Below, piece after piece: positions 6,726 to 18,700 of a stretch of DNA of 59,930 nt. Made by a program: the position numbers and the translations under genes. Position 1 is the stretch's first letter, and every line of letters begins with the position of its first letter. The stretch comes from a virus. The stretch spans positions 1 through 59,930 of the IMG/VR virus record IMGVR_UViG_3300017917_001272; one strand, 5' to 3'. The notes below the pieces were generated by a model. The model was not told the origin of the DNA. It ran no database searches and worked only from the letters and a program-made list of their open reading frames with translations.

Positions 6726-9700
6726 TTATACCTCCGCCAAATAGACCGTGGTTGACATAGACTGAGAACTTCTTGAATGCTCTATGTTGTAAACCACAAA
6801 TCTTGTTGTATTTGGTGACACAATATCTATATCATTGCTTACATAGTCTATATTAACAATATCTCCAAGTTGTATGTGTGGTACGCCAAAGGTCGTAATG
6901 CCAACGGTCTTTCTTGGATACATTACCTTTTTGATAACCCAGTCCATCATTGATTCTGCTGCGGCATCAGTTTGTACATACTGCGTATCAATTGTAAAAT
7001 CATTTCTTCCATACTTATTCCTGCTATTTTCAATATCCGAATATAGTTGTTGATACTCTTGATATTGATTATTGTCGTAGTATGTATTGTTTATAAAGTT
7101 GCTATTTTTCTTAAAGAAGTCGTCTACCTTTAAACTATGTGTAGTGTTTTGTGTAAAGGCAATTCCCAAAATTCTAAGATAGTTGCCACTAGTGTCGTCT
7201 AGATTAAGATTTTTGTCAACAGCATTAAAGATTAAAAACTCTGCTCCATATGATCCAGCCAAGAATCCAGAGACTGTGTACCCACGAACTCTATTTATAG
7301 TCTGTGCAAGTTGAGCGTATAGGGCTGGATATGCTCTGTCATATCTTATCTTAAAGTATGCTGCCTCCCTCATTATGGTTCCAAATTCATCGTAATACAT
7401 ACTATATTTTGGTGGCGCTTCAGAACTAATTCCAGACAGGTATGTGTTTTGAACAATGCCACTGATAGCATATTTTTTAATTGCTTCTGATTCTGTAATA
7501 ACTTCGTCACCAAAAATTTTTGAAATTGGAAGTTGCAATGATCTAGCAGTATTTTCTGCAAAATTTTCTGCCAAAGCATACACATTTTCAAACATAATTC
7601 TTGATGTTCCACGAACAAAGAGGGCAACGTTATTATACTGTGGCAAAGGATTTGTGTCATCAACAACGGCAATCTGCTTGTTGTTGAGATAAAGATAGAA
7701 TCTACGAGTCTTTCCAACATCAAGGTACTCTGCTGAAAGGTCGTATACAGTAGTTTTTTCTGATGTTGTTAGTCTAGACTGAGTAGTAAATTTTCCATCA
7801 TCTACTAAAATTTCTGTATACCCTCTCCAAAGAACCTCTGGTATGGCAAGTTTGTTTTTGCTAGTAACAAGGCCTATTTCTGCTAGATCTGCCTCACTAA
7901 TGTTTCCAGATGCCGCTGTATTGTATTGAATAGTTCGATCTCCAACAGCCGTTATTTGAAACTCTCCATTTAAAAGGGGGTCTACGCCAGTGACAACAAT
8001 CTGCTCTCCCTCAACAAATGTGTGATCTCTTAATGTAGTAAGTGTAACTAGTGTTCCTACACGCTTTTTCTTAATAATGTCTGCTGTAAGCGATCCAGAG
8101 ACTACTTTATAAAAGAATACATCTGAAATCAAAGTGTCGTTGTCAACAGTTTGTATGACTGTCCCACCATTTGATGACGTTGTGTTTAATGGAACCTGCA
8201 CCATTGTTCCTGATCCGTCTGGCGCTGGGGACGTTGCAGTAATTGTTTTATTAACAATAACGTTATAAGATATTGCCGTAGCAAAACCATTTGGATCAGC
8301 AACTGGTATCTGTACTGGATCTACACTGTTGGCAATCCTAAATGTATTTGCAGTTGGGGTGTCATAGATCGTGGCCATTTGTGCATTATATGCCTCTGGA
8401 TTTTCTCCTGGATCTACTGTGGCTTCAATGCCAGTTACGTTTACCTTTTGTCCTGCAAAAAATCCATGATTTGTTGATGTGGTGTATGTTACATATGTTC
8501 CGTTTGCACTTACAGCAGTGATAACCTTTTCTTCTCTCGTAGTATTAACAGAATTAACTACAAGTCCATTTCCATTATAGTCAGCAGTAAGGCCAGAGAC
8601 ATTAATGATATGTCCAGTTTTGAATACATCATTGGTTACCGTATAAGTTATTGTGTTTGCATCATGTACAGCCTTAACAATTGTTTGATTTCCTGAAACT
8701 GTTGGTAGTTCACAAATAAAGGATTTTCTGTTTGCAGAAATATTTTTTACTGTAAACTGGCCATTCATGGCAGTTGGACTTGTTTTTCTGTTATCATCAA
8801 CTAGTCCAGAGATAACAACTTTGTCTCCCACCTCAAACTGACATTGGTTTTGAAGATATACGGTCATTAATGAATTTGACACAGTTACCTTTGGATCTTT
8901 TAATATAGTATATGAAATTGCATTTGAATTATTTTTAAATGAAGAAACAGATGACTGAGAAAGCGCAGCGATTTCAAAGTAGTACCCAACATTTGTATCT
9001 TTATTGAGTCCAAAGGCGATGCCACCGCTTCCACCAGTAATTGAAACCTGCTGACTAGTATTCTGCGAAATAATATCTGTTGAATAAATGTCAAACGCTC
9101 CAATCGGAGTTTGGCTTTTATTTGTTCCAGATTCTATGCGACCAATGATTCGCATTCTTGTTCCAAAATGCTTATATGGCTTTTCAAAATTTTTGTATGC
9201 ATATGTAACGAAATCTACTGGATCTATTTCTGCTGGAAGGTTTGGCCCATTAAATACAAGCGCTGAAGTTTGAATAGATCCAGATCGTGAAGTTTTGTAG
9301 TAATCAACATCTCTTTCAGTAATATTTATGTTGGCAGCAAAGTTTTTAATAATGCCGTTCCTTGTTGACTTTACAGCATATGACTGAGATGTATATGGCT
9401 TCTTATTAATAATTTTTGTATTGCCAGCCTCGTCTATTCCCGTATTAGTTGGGTAAGACAAAGTGGTATTTGTATTAAAAAGATATTCTCTTGAATTCTG
9501 AATGGACGCCCTTACATAAAGATCGTCTGTCCAAGACGCAGCGACCCCAGCAGGGTGTGAAACTATATCTGTTCCAAACTGTCCTCTGCCGTGTTCAACT
9601 ACCGCACCATTTTTTACATTAGCATAAATTCTAACATTGCCTGTTGGATACATTTTTCCATTAAAACGCAATCTTGCAAAGTATGCCTGATATTCTTGAT

Positions 9701-12134
9701 TGTTAGATATCCAAACATTGCCTACTCCTGCAACAGAATACTCAACTGCGTCATAGCGAATTACTTCTCCGTTGGCATAAAAATATCCAGCGTAGTTTCC
9801 TAGCCAATATATGCTTTCTCCAAAATCAATAATGTTATTAATTATTTCATTTTGCTCATTTAAACTAGGAACATTCGCTGACAAAGTTGTTCTAAGCGGC
9901 ATAGCGGCTAATGAATATCCAGATGCCTGTGAGGAACTTTCGTTTACCGTTTTTGTTTTTTCTTGTCCCGCGACTTCCCATAAAAGAACTGGTTTATAAA
10001 CATAAGTTTTGTATTCATCTATATATGGCGCTTGAGCAATAGAGCCTATTGACTTTTGAATGTATCTTGTTGTGTAGTTAATTTCTCCACCATTATAAAC
10101 TTTCTTCTCTTGTGAAGAAATATTTATAATATTTGGCAAAGCAATTTTTTCTCCTATTTGCTTTTCTTGTCCATATAGGGTGAGGTCTGTTGTACGAAAC
10201 TCTGATGATTCTGGCAACAAATAATTCTTTGACATAACCACTAAATTATTGTATTCATCAAAAAACATTGCGCTTTGAGAAGAAATCGCTAACTGCTCAA
10301 GAACTTCTGCCACATTTTGATCTGGCCCAACAAAGAAGAATGGAATAATAAGTTCTTCATCTTCTGGAAGTCTTTTAAATACATAGTTGCTAAAGCCAAT
10401 ATTATCAAGAAGTACGGTGATGGCATAACTTAAAGAAACATTTGTTAAAAGTAATTCTGGCGCTTTCTTTGACTCAAGCAGGTAGAATGTATCTCTCAGA
10501 TCCATTGATATTTCTGCGGCAGACTCGCTTACCTGTGGAACTCTTTCAGTAAACATTGTCTTCATTGGAATATAGTAATCAAATCCGTTTACATTTTTAA
10601 CAATGTCAAAGAATAAAAATTTCATTCTTGTGTTTGAATATTGACTTACAATGCTTCCAGTGTTAGTAATATTGTTAAAGGCATTGTTTTCGCTAAAAGA
10701 AAGGTCATAATCAAATAGTGCTATATTTCCTGTTGAGGCAATAAGGTTTCCTGTTGGCATAGAATTGTTTCCAAGATCTGCCAAAGTTTTTCTAATTGAA
10801 AAATCTACAACTCTGTCTGATATATCTGCAACAAGTCTTGCAGATAATTCTATAAGGTCAAAGGTGCAGTTGATCTTGTTCATTGTATCAACAACAACTC
10901 TTAATCCTTTAACAAAATGAAACTCTCTAAATATTTTTTGACTATTTTCAATATAAAAATCTGGATTTGACAATTTGGTTAAAACCTTTGTCGTCTTAGT
11001 TATATCTGTTGAAGCAACTTGCCACTTGTATTCTGGAACAAATGGATTCCAAGTCCCGCCATCTGATATAAACAGCGTACCCTTATCTGTTTCGCTTTCT
11101 TTATACAAATATGCGTATCCATATGGCGCTAACTCTGGGCGCATTGACAAAGAATATATTTCTCCAGCAAATGTAAAAACATCTTGATAGAGTTCTGGAA
11201 TTACTAATCCATATTCTATTTCTACTTGACCATCAGAGCCGATGATTGGACTACCATCACTTCTTGTAGATCCCTCGTCAAATGCGATTGCCTGCACCCA
11301 CTTGTTGTTTTCGTCTAGATATTGAATAGCCCATCTTTTTGGAGTAGTTTGGTTTGCTTCTCCATATAATGGATCTGGAACATTGCTTACATTGCCAATT
11401 CTATATGGGCCATAATTTTCTTCTCCGACATTTGTCTGCATCTTAACAACAATTTTGTTTGTTGGAACTTGCTCATTATAAACAACGAATGGTGCTGCGT
11501 CATATATAAAGTATGATGGAGATGCGCCGCCAGTAAAAATATTTTGAGAAATTCCATACTCAAAAGTTTGTCCATTAACAGTTTCTGTTCTATAAGAAGT
11601 CCAGTATTTAAAATCATCATATCTGGAAGCCATATAGTATCTAGGTCTTCTAGCAATGTTTGATGTAGCAAAAGATCCAGTGCTATCGCTATAGTGCGTT
11701 AGGCTATCGATAAACTGACCACTTGAAGAAGATGTGCCCACAACACCCAAATAAAGAAGTTTGTTTATGCCAGATCGTGGTCTATTTTGTTTAAAGCAAT
11801 CATCAAGTGAGTATAGTAGATTAATTTTTTCTTTTGGTGCTAAGAATGTTGTTGGAGTATTGTTATCGTCAAACCCAGCATTGACAAGAATGTCTGAGTC
11901 TGTCGCCCCAGTGTAATATCCCTTTTGTGTTACTGGGTTTATTGGATCAACATCTTCATAAACATCTCTGATTATGCCATATACTGGATCAGTTGTTCCA
12001 GGCCTGTAACGATAATTTCCTACCCGCTTGATGTTGTATGACTGATTTAAATTCCACTCTATAAATACTGACTGACTATTTTCAATAGTATGAGAGTATG
12101 TGAGTTCTTCCTCAAGTTCAAAGTTACTAAACAT
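6726..12134 (-). CDS. Large minor tail protein, 1802 aa, repeat-bearing
   Basis: An 1802-residue tail-tip protein, second in size to the tape measure. The C-terminus (FGVPHIQLGDIVNIDYVS ... TTVYLAEV) is the closing element seen in actinophage tail-tip proteins. Residues about 1095-1400 carry at least four copies of a beta unit: GDKVVISGL, HIINVSGL, GQKVNVTGI and GEQIVVTGVDPLLNGEFQI, each followed by 'NG.f.V..v....F.Y'. Residues about 1440-1520 (TVYDLSAEYLDVGKTRRFYL, YLNNKQIAVVDD) read like a laminin-G/concanavalin sandwich. The ATG overlaps the previous stop as TAATG with GAGG upstream. Probably part of the host-contacting tip; position directly after the distal tail protein supports it. Repeats of this kind are often length-variable between relatives. 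Confidence 0.8.
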   Translation of the reverse strand: MFSNFELEEELTYSHTIENSQSVFIEWNLNQSYNIKRVGNYRYRPGTTDPVYGIIRDVYEDVDPINPVTQKGYYTGATDSDILVNAGFDDNNTPTTFLAPKEKINLLYSLDDCFKQNRPRSGINKLLYLGVVGTSSSSGQFIDSLTHYSDSTGSFATSNIARRPRYYMASRYDDFKYWTSYRTETVNGQTFEYGISQNIFTGGASPSYFIYDAAPFVVYNEQVPTNKIVVKMQTNVGEENYGPYRIGNVSNVPDPLYGEANQTTPKRWAIQYLDENNKWVQAIAFDEGSTRSDGSPIIGSDGQVEIEYGLVIPELYQDVFTFAGEIYSLSMRPELAPYGYAYLYKESETDKGTLFISDGGTWNPFVPEYKWQVASTDITKTTKVLTKLSNPDFYIENSQKIFREFHFVKGLRVVVDTMNKINCTFDLIELSARLVADISDRVVDFSIRKTLADLGNNSMPTGNLIASTGNIALFDYDLSFSENNAFNNITNTGSIVSQYSNTRMKFLFFDIVKNVNGFDYYIPMKTMFTERVPQVSESAAEISMDLRDTFYLLESKKAPELLLTNVSLSYAITVLLDNIGFSNYVFKRLPEDEELIIPFFFVGPDQNVAEVLEQLAISSQSAMFFDEYNNLVVMSKNYLLPESSEFRTTDLTLYGQEKQIGEKIALPNIINISSQEKKVYNGGEINYTTRYIQKSIGSIAQAPYIDEYKTYVYKPVLLWEVAGQEKTKTVNESSSQASGYSLAAMPLRTTLSANVPSLNEQNEIINNIIDFGESIYWLGNYAGYFYANGEVIRYDAVEYSVAGVGNVWISNNQEYQAYFARLRFNGKMYPTGNVRIYANVKNGAVVEHGRGQFGTDIVSHPAGVAASWTDDLYVRASIQNSREYLFNTNTTLSYPTNTGIDEAGNTKIINKKPYTSQSYAVKSTRNGIIKNFAANINITERDVDYYKTSRSGSIQTSALVFNGPNLPAEIDPVDFVTYAYKNFEKPYKHFGTRMRIIGRIESGTNKSQTPIGAFDIYSTDIISQNTSQQVSITGGSGGIAFGLNKDTNVGYYFEIAALSQSSVSSFKNNSNAISYTILKDPKVTVSNSLMTVYLQNQCQFEVGDKVVISGLVDDNRKTSPTAMNGQFTVKNISANRKSFICELPTVSGNQTIVKAVHDANTITYTVTNDVFKTGHIINVSGLTADYNGNGLVVNSVNTTREEKVITAVSANGTYVTYTTSTNHGFFAGQKVNVTGIEATVDPGENPEAYNAQMATIYDTPTANTFRIANSVDPVQIPVADPNGFATAISYNVIVNKTITATSPAPDGSGTMVQVPLNTTSSNGGTVIQTVDNDTLISDVFFYKVVSGSLTADIIKKKRVGTLVTLTTLRDHTFVEGEQIVVTGVDPLLNGEFQITAVGDRTIQYNTAASGNISEADLAEIGLVTSKNKLAIPEVLWRGYTEILVDDGKFTTQSRLTTSEKTTVYDLSAEYLDVGKTRRFYLYLNNKQIAVVDDTNPLPQYNNVALFVRGTSRIMFENVYALAENFAENTARSLQLPISKIFGDEVITESEAIKKYAISGIVQNTYLSGISSEAPPKYSMYYDEFGTIMREAAYFKIRYDRAYPALYAQLAQTINRVRGYTVSGFLAGSYGAEFLIFNAVDKNLNLDDTSGNYLRILGIAFTQNTTHSLKVDDFFKKNSNFINNTYYDNNQYQEYQQLYSDIENSRNKYGRNDFTIDTQYVQTDAAAESMMDWVIKKVMYPRKTVGITTFGVPHIQLGDIVNIDYVSNDIDIVSPNTTRFVVYNIEHSRSSQSMSTTVYLAEV

Positions 12135-12772
12135 TAGACCTCTTCCAAAGAAACGCTAATGTTCCAAAAATCAAAATTGGTTGCCCCTCTTTTTTCAATG
12201 GTGTATTCAAAACTTGCAAAATACATAAGCCTTACATCATTATATATTCCAAGGAAGTCAAATGATTCGTCTTGTATTTTTCCAGCAACCTTGAAAGAAT
12301 TGTTATTGTATTTGTCATACCCAAGGTATACATAAAATGGCCCAGAGTGTGACTCATACCAATCAAGAAGTTCTACTCCTCCTGCCCCACCATCTACGGT
12401 ATATTCTGTATCACCAGTATTTAAAATTGGTGTGCCAGATTCATTAAAAATTACATTGCGAGAATATGATCTTGATGGCAATCTATTCCAGTTCAAACTT
12501 AAACTAATTTTATCTGCAACATAATAAGATCTCATGGTTCCATTGACCATTCTTTGGCGATTCTCAATTCTTTGCTGAGAAACACTTATTTCTGATCTAT
12601 TATGATCTGAACAAATAATGAAGTCTTCTTTTTCATTTCCTTCAGGAATTCTTACATTGTCAACAATGGTTCCAGAATTATTTGACCAAAGCATTGCTTG
12701 TGGTCTGGCATATCGCTTTCTACCAGAAATATATGTGACGGTGCTTGTGGGATTGTTGGGATTAATATCCAT
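12134..12772 (-). CDS. Distal tail protein-like, 212 aa
   Basis: A 212-residue protein encoded directly after the tape measure, the usual place for the distal tail protein (Dit) that caps the tail tube. Its body is beta-rich with conserved-looking strands (VTYISGRKRYARPQAMLW; GPFYVYLGYDKYNNNSFK; VRLMYFASFEYTIEKRGA) and ends in WNISVSLEEV. The start has GGAGA 6 bases upstream and overlaps the tape measure by 11 bases. Dit assignment rests on gene order, size and strand pattern; I see no diagnostic motif. Confidence 0.68.
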   Translation of the reverse strand: MDINPNNPTSTVTYISGRKRYARPQAMLWSNNSGTIVDNVRIPEGNEKEDFIICSDHNRSEISVSQQRIENRQRMVNGTMRSYYVADKISLSLNWNRLPSRSYSRNVIFNESGTPILNTGDTEYTVDGGAGGVELLDWYESHSGPFYVYLGYDKYNNNSFKVAGKIQDESFDFLGIYNDVRLMYFASFEYTIEKRGATNFDFWNISVSLEEV

Positions 12773-15700
12773 TTATTCTCCTGATTGATCCGCCTTCTAT
12801 ATTTCTAATCTTAGTGATAACCTTATGTGCAATTTCATCAGCAGATGCGTTAGGCTGTGTTACAGGAACGCTTATGCTATAACTATTATACACTGGAGCG
12901 TTGATATTTGACTTGGTATTTTCTGTAGAAACTCGTGGAACAGATGCGTTGTTAATGTCATAGTTTGGCAATGAGAATGCACCCATATTGATTTTTTCAA
13001 ACATTGCTGGTCCATACTTTCTTACAGCAGACTTTCTTATGATAAATTCACCAGGAGTTAGCATTGCTGGCACAGAATCTCTTCCTCCTGTCCCCACGAT
13101 TCCTCCTGCTGCCATTCTTTGTCCAGTAGTCATGTAATAGATATCTGCTGAAGTTAGTTCGTTGCCACTAGTTACTGGCGCTGCTGATGCTGATATTGCA
13201 TTCGTTCCTGTTCGATAGGCTTGATCAATCGCGGTCTGCCTTTCTTTTTCAATATCTGCAAGTTCAGCAGCGTAATCTACTTCAGATATTACTCCTGCAT
13301 CATAAGCAGTTTTTGTTTGATTGATTCTCTTGTTTGCAGAATCATTTGCAGCATTAATAAGTTCTAGAACATTCTGCCACTGCTTTGCAAGATAGAGTGC
13401 CGCCTCTTTTTGTCTGCCAGTTGCCTTTACCATTAACTGTGCCTGCTTAATGGCAGCCTTGCCATTTGCATATGACTTATCTTCAGCAGCAAGTTTTTGA
13501 TTAAGCGCTTCAACTTGACCATTGAGAGGAGCAATTTGCTCGTCTTCTATTTGCTTAATTTGCTGTGTTCTTTCATAAATAATATCCTGAATTCCCTGAA
13601 TCTGTAAATCAAGTTGATATTGCTGATCTTTGAGCGGAATGATCTCTTGATTGCGAGCATAAATTTGATCTTCTATGTCACGAATCTGCAAAGATGTTTG
13701 ATAAGACTGTTCTTTAATTGCTGCAATTTGTGCCTCTGCCTGCTCTCTCGTTAACCCACCAGACGTAGTAAGTCCAGCAATTTGCCCTTCCATGCCCTGC
13801 TGAAGAGCAGCGCGATTCTGTTCTGCGGCAAACTGAACCTGCTGGGCTTGCATTTCTTGAGCGGCTTGTGCAGCAGCATAGATATCTCCCTGACTTAAAG
13901 CCTGAGAAAGACCAAGTTGGCTCTTTTGCTGATTAAGAATATAATCATTAATTTGCGCAACTTTATCAAGCGCTTCGATTCTCTTTTGATAAGCATCTCT
14001 AATATCTTCTTCTACCTTAGACATTAATTCAAGTTCGTGAGAGAGTGCTTCTGCTGTTCTGTTTCTTAATTCATCTTCTCTTCTAAGTGACTCTATTCTT
14101 CTCTGATCCATTTCATTTGCTCGCTCAAGGGCGGCAATTTGACGCTGAATCATTTCCTTTTGTCTTTCAAGACCATTTATTCTATCTTGATCAGCGCTGT
14201 TTAATTTCTTAAGGTCATCAATCTGGGTTTGAATAAGCCTTATTTGTTCATTTAATCCATCAATTTGATCATTAATTGACTGAACAATTCTTTCGTGTGA
14301 TGCATCTAACTCATCTGCTAGTGTGCCAAGAATGTCTTCTGGTTCCTTAATTGCAGAACTTAGCGCCTTTCTTTTTTCTTGCGCCCACTCATTAAACTTG
14401 CCCTTGCCCTCTTCAAGTGCATTTCCCAAATCGTTTACAAGTGCAGTGTCTTGTGTAATTCCTGCAATTTCTTCTTCTGAGAATCCTCTTTTTTCTAGTG
14501 CAGCAGTTACAGCGCGAATATTTTTATTTGTTTTTCTTGTTGCTCTTGATGCCTCAACGTCTGCTGCAATGCTTCCAGTAAACTGCATTCTGTTGGTTTC
14601 AGCAACTCTTCCCTTGATAGAACTCCATATCTTCTTAGCATCCTTGTATCCCTTGGAAAGAATATCGGCAATAAGATTTTCATTTAATCCTGCTCTACGC
14701 ATTTGCTGGGCAAGACTATTTGAAAAACCAATTTGTGGAAGAAGTTTTTCTATTTGCCCCTTCTTGCCCTTAAGTTTTTCAAGGAGGCTGGGGAGATTGG
14801 TATAAAGTTTAAGTTTTTCTTTTAGGCTTTCCATGAAGTCTTTAACTGGATCTGCTTTGTCTCCGCCGCCGCCTCCGCTATCTCTTGCAGGAAGTTCGTT
14901 TCCTCCCTGAGCAAATCCTGCTCCAGCGGCTGCCGCCGCACTCTTTTGTGCAACGCCAGCGGCTACAAACATTTTGTTTGCAGCATTTTGAAGCATTCTT
15001 CCAGCCTCAGTATCTCCAGCAGCGAATGCTGCATCTGCTGCCGCCTGATAAGTCTTTGCTGATTCTTCTAATCCTCTTGCTTCTACAGCAAACTGAATAA
15101 TTTTGGCAATTGTGTCTGGTGGAAGTTGAATAAATTCTCCTTCAGTAATTCCCAATTCCTGAATCATATAATTCATAGCATCTGCTGCTTGTCTTGGATC
15201 AACTTCCTTGCCCTGAGCATCATATGCTTTAATAATCAAATCAATAATTGCCTGCTTACGAACCTTTTTGCTAGTTGATCTTAATTTATCAAGTGTTTTG
15301 TTGTATAGTGCAATGTCTTTACCGAAGGTAACTGGATCTTTAGGTTCGCCATTTTCGCTTGCATTAAACATAATGCTTACAGCGAATTCTTTTTGCTCAT
15401 CTGGAAGATTTTCGATAATTGGAACAAGTAAGGATAGAGCATCTGCCATTGGTCCATACTTCTCCACATCTTCTGGATTTTGTAAATCAATTCCAATGAG
15501 TTTTTGAATTTCTGGTGGAACCTTAGCATTAAGATTTTCTATCTCTTTTGTAATTTGAGGAAGATATGTTTCTAATCCATTTGGCTCTGTCCTCATTGCA
15601 ATATTGATATATCCAGTAATCGCTTCCTGATTTTCTCCAAAGATTTGTTTCAAAGTTGCTGCGGCGTCAATTGTCTTTTGACTTACTTGTCCCCCTGTTT

Positions 15701-18700
15701 TTTCAGTTACTGCATATGCTGCTTCTGATCCAAGTGATCCGAGGAGTTTGTTATAGGTATCAATTTCTTGCTTTAGTTTTTGTGGATTAGTAACGTTTCC
15801 ATTTGCATCAACATATCTTTGCTGAATTGTAATTACCTTTTCTGAAGGAATTGACATAAGGAATTGCTGGAAGTCTGCTGCGGTGCCGCCCATCTCTACA
15901 AATCTAACGCCGACGTCCATTGTTCTTTCAATGTTTGCACGAGTTTCAGCCTCGTTCTGTCCTTGTAAACCTGGAACGCCACCTTGTTCCATAGACATTT
16001 GTAATCCTGCAAGACCGTATGACTGTCCAGTTCCTGCTACTCTAGCAAACATGCTCGCAACTGCACGACCAGATTCGCTTTCCATGTAATCATAAATTGC
16101 TTTGATATTTTCAAAAGCCATTCCTTGTGCTACTGCTGCGCCTGCTTCCGCACGAACCTGTGCTTGATTTGCACCAGTTCCAAACCCAGATGCTGTGATT
16201 CCAACTCCACTCATTTCAGCAATTGCAGACGCCTGTTCTGCCGTAAGGCCTAGTTTAACCAACTGATCATTAAATGCTGCCATCGTGCCACCAAGGTCGT
16301 CTGTCGCACGAATAGCCTTAATCATATTGTCGGTGCTAATCTTTATAGAGTCGTTAGATTCTTTTACAGCCTTTTCATACTCTTCCTGAGAAATTTTTCC
16401 AGAAGCAAGTTCTTGTGCTGCGACAGCAGAGGCATTTGCAAAGTCTTGTATTACCTGCAAAGACCCACCAATTACTTGGGTAGTATTAGTTGCCTCTGTA
16501 TTTGTAAAACGATCTCCAGGCCTTAGAACTTTATCTATTTCTGCAAGTGCTGCGCTTCCAAGAACAGAGGCTTCTCTTCCTCTTGCAAGAGCCATCATTG
16601 CATTTGTTCCTGTTTGCTGATTTGCTATTGCAGACTTTACTCGTATTGAAAGCAAGGCATCGTCTAGTTGCAAAGCAACTGCATCAGCAAACTGCCTTGC
16701 TTGAGTAATATCCATTGCTCCTGAGGCAATTCCGTAACGGATATAGTCTCCAAGTTGCTTAAATCTTTCTTCTGATGTAGCACTCTTTAATCCATCAATA
16801 AAGGTTTTTCCTGGGCCTTCAGAAAGCATGTTGGCCCACTGAGCCATCTCTTCATTTAGTTGTTGATCTGTGATGCCAAGCCTTAATTGAGTTTGGGCTT
16901 GTGCTGGTGTCATCTTGCCCAAAATTGCAGACATGTTGTTTAGAGCATTTGCAGTTCCTCCTAAGTTAGCACCTAAATCTGCTGCCGCCCTGCTTGCGTT
17001 GTCTACACTATCTCTCCATAACTTATATGCAATTATTGCTCCGCCTACAGCGAGAGTTACGCCCCCTGTGGCGGCAGCGAGTCCTCCTAGACTTAGCCCA
17101 AGTGCTCCTGCTGCCTTTGTCGCCACACCCATAATTGGACCAAGTTTGAGAAGGGATGCCATATCAAATGCCATGCCTGCGGTGGCCATGCCCATACCAA
17201 GTGCATTTGCATTCATCCCCATAAACTGACCCTGCTCATTTTGTGCCATAAATGGAATCATTGAGGCAATTCCTAGACCCATGCCAATGGTTCCAGATCT
17301 TCTCATCATTCCTGCACCAAGTCGTGATAGCCTTCCTCCTGTTGGTGCTGCTCCACCGCCATCGTATCCAGTCGCTGCTGCAATAGCATCTTGTGCAATT
17401 CTTGCTGCTGCTGCTTCTCTTGCAATAGCAGCCTTCTTATCTGATCCCGACTCTCTATTTCTAGATCTTGCTATTTCACTATCTGACTTTGCTCTAATTG
17501 CTCGTCTTTCAGCAGATGCAGTCTTTTCTCTTGCAATTCTTTGAGACTCTTCTTGCTTTACAATGGTAAGAATTTCTTCATCTGACATTTCTTCAACGCG
17601 ACGACGAGCAGCCCTAATTGCCTGCCTACGGTCTTTTCCTGGTCCACCAGCGCCTGCTGCTGCCTCTCTCATTGCCTGATCTCTTAGTCGTTGACGAGTT
17701 TGAGGAATTAAATCAATTTGCCTTAATTCTTCTCTTTGTGCGCTTTGAGATGCACGATATATTGCTTTTGCATTTGCCGCTTCTTTAAGTCCAGCAATCT
17801 GTGCTTCACCAGCAACCTGACCCGCTTTTGCAGAAGTTTTTGCAGACTTCTTTGCTCCAATTAACTGTCCTTCAGCAACACTTTCAGATAGTTTTTCGCC
17901 TTCTTTTGCTGGACTATTAATTCCAAGCACATCTTGTGCTTCAATGAGTTGTGCCTGTCCAGTTGTTTGTCCAGCCATTCCTGCCGTTTGTCTGGCTCTT
18001 CCGCCAATCATTGGAATAGCAGATCTTATGTTTCTCCAAGACCTATATGATCCAGTTCCTGCTGTACCACCAAAGAACGCACGCTGTCTTCCTTGACTAA
18101 GACCAATGCGCTCTCCCTTTGATCGAACGCCCTCGCCACCATAAACTGCAAGAGTGGTTGCTCTCTTTGATGCCTCAATTGGACCCCTTACATTTTCAGA
18201 AAGTTGTGCTTCTCTCAATGCCCTATCTGTTATTGCATAAAAATCTGCGTCAGCAATTCTTCTTGCACCTTGTTCTGCAAGGCCTGTCCCAATTTGTGCA
18301 GCAAAACCTCTTACTTCTCTTTGAATTCTTGGATCTTGCATAACTGTTTCAACTGATCGACCCATGTTATCCGCAATTGCCTTGTACATTGGATACATAG
18401 TTCTGTCTACAAGTCTTGGATTGCTGAATAGTTGTGCCGCACTTTGGCCAGTCATTCTGCCTTGATTAAATGCTTTTGGAGTCATAAAGCCAAAGTTACT
18501 TAGTGACTGCATTCTTGTTGCAGACTGAATATACTGATTTCTAGGAGCGAGGCTTCTAATTAGATCTATCTCTTCTTGTGTTAGGTTTTGTGGCGCTTGT
18601 CCATGTGCAAAGACAACGCCCCTATTGGCCCTTGCAGCATTTCTTCCACGCTGGAATCCTTGCAACGTTCCAGCATTCATTGCATTGATAATTGGACCAA

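Noticed and set aside
14323-17544. Several plus-strand frames of 60-160 residues
   Set aside because: All mirror the Ala/Glu-rich tape measure gene and lack start signals.
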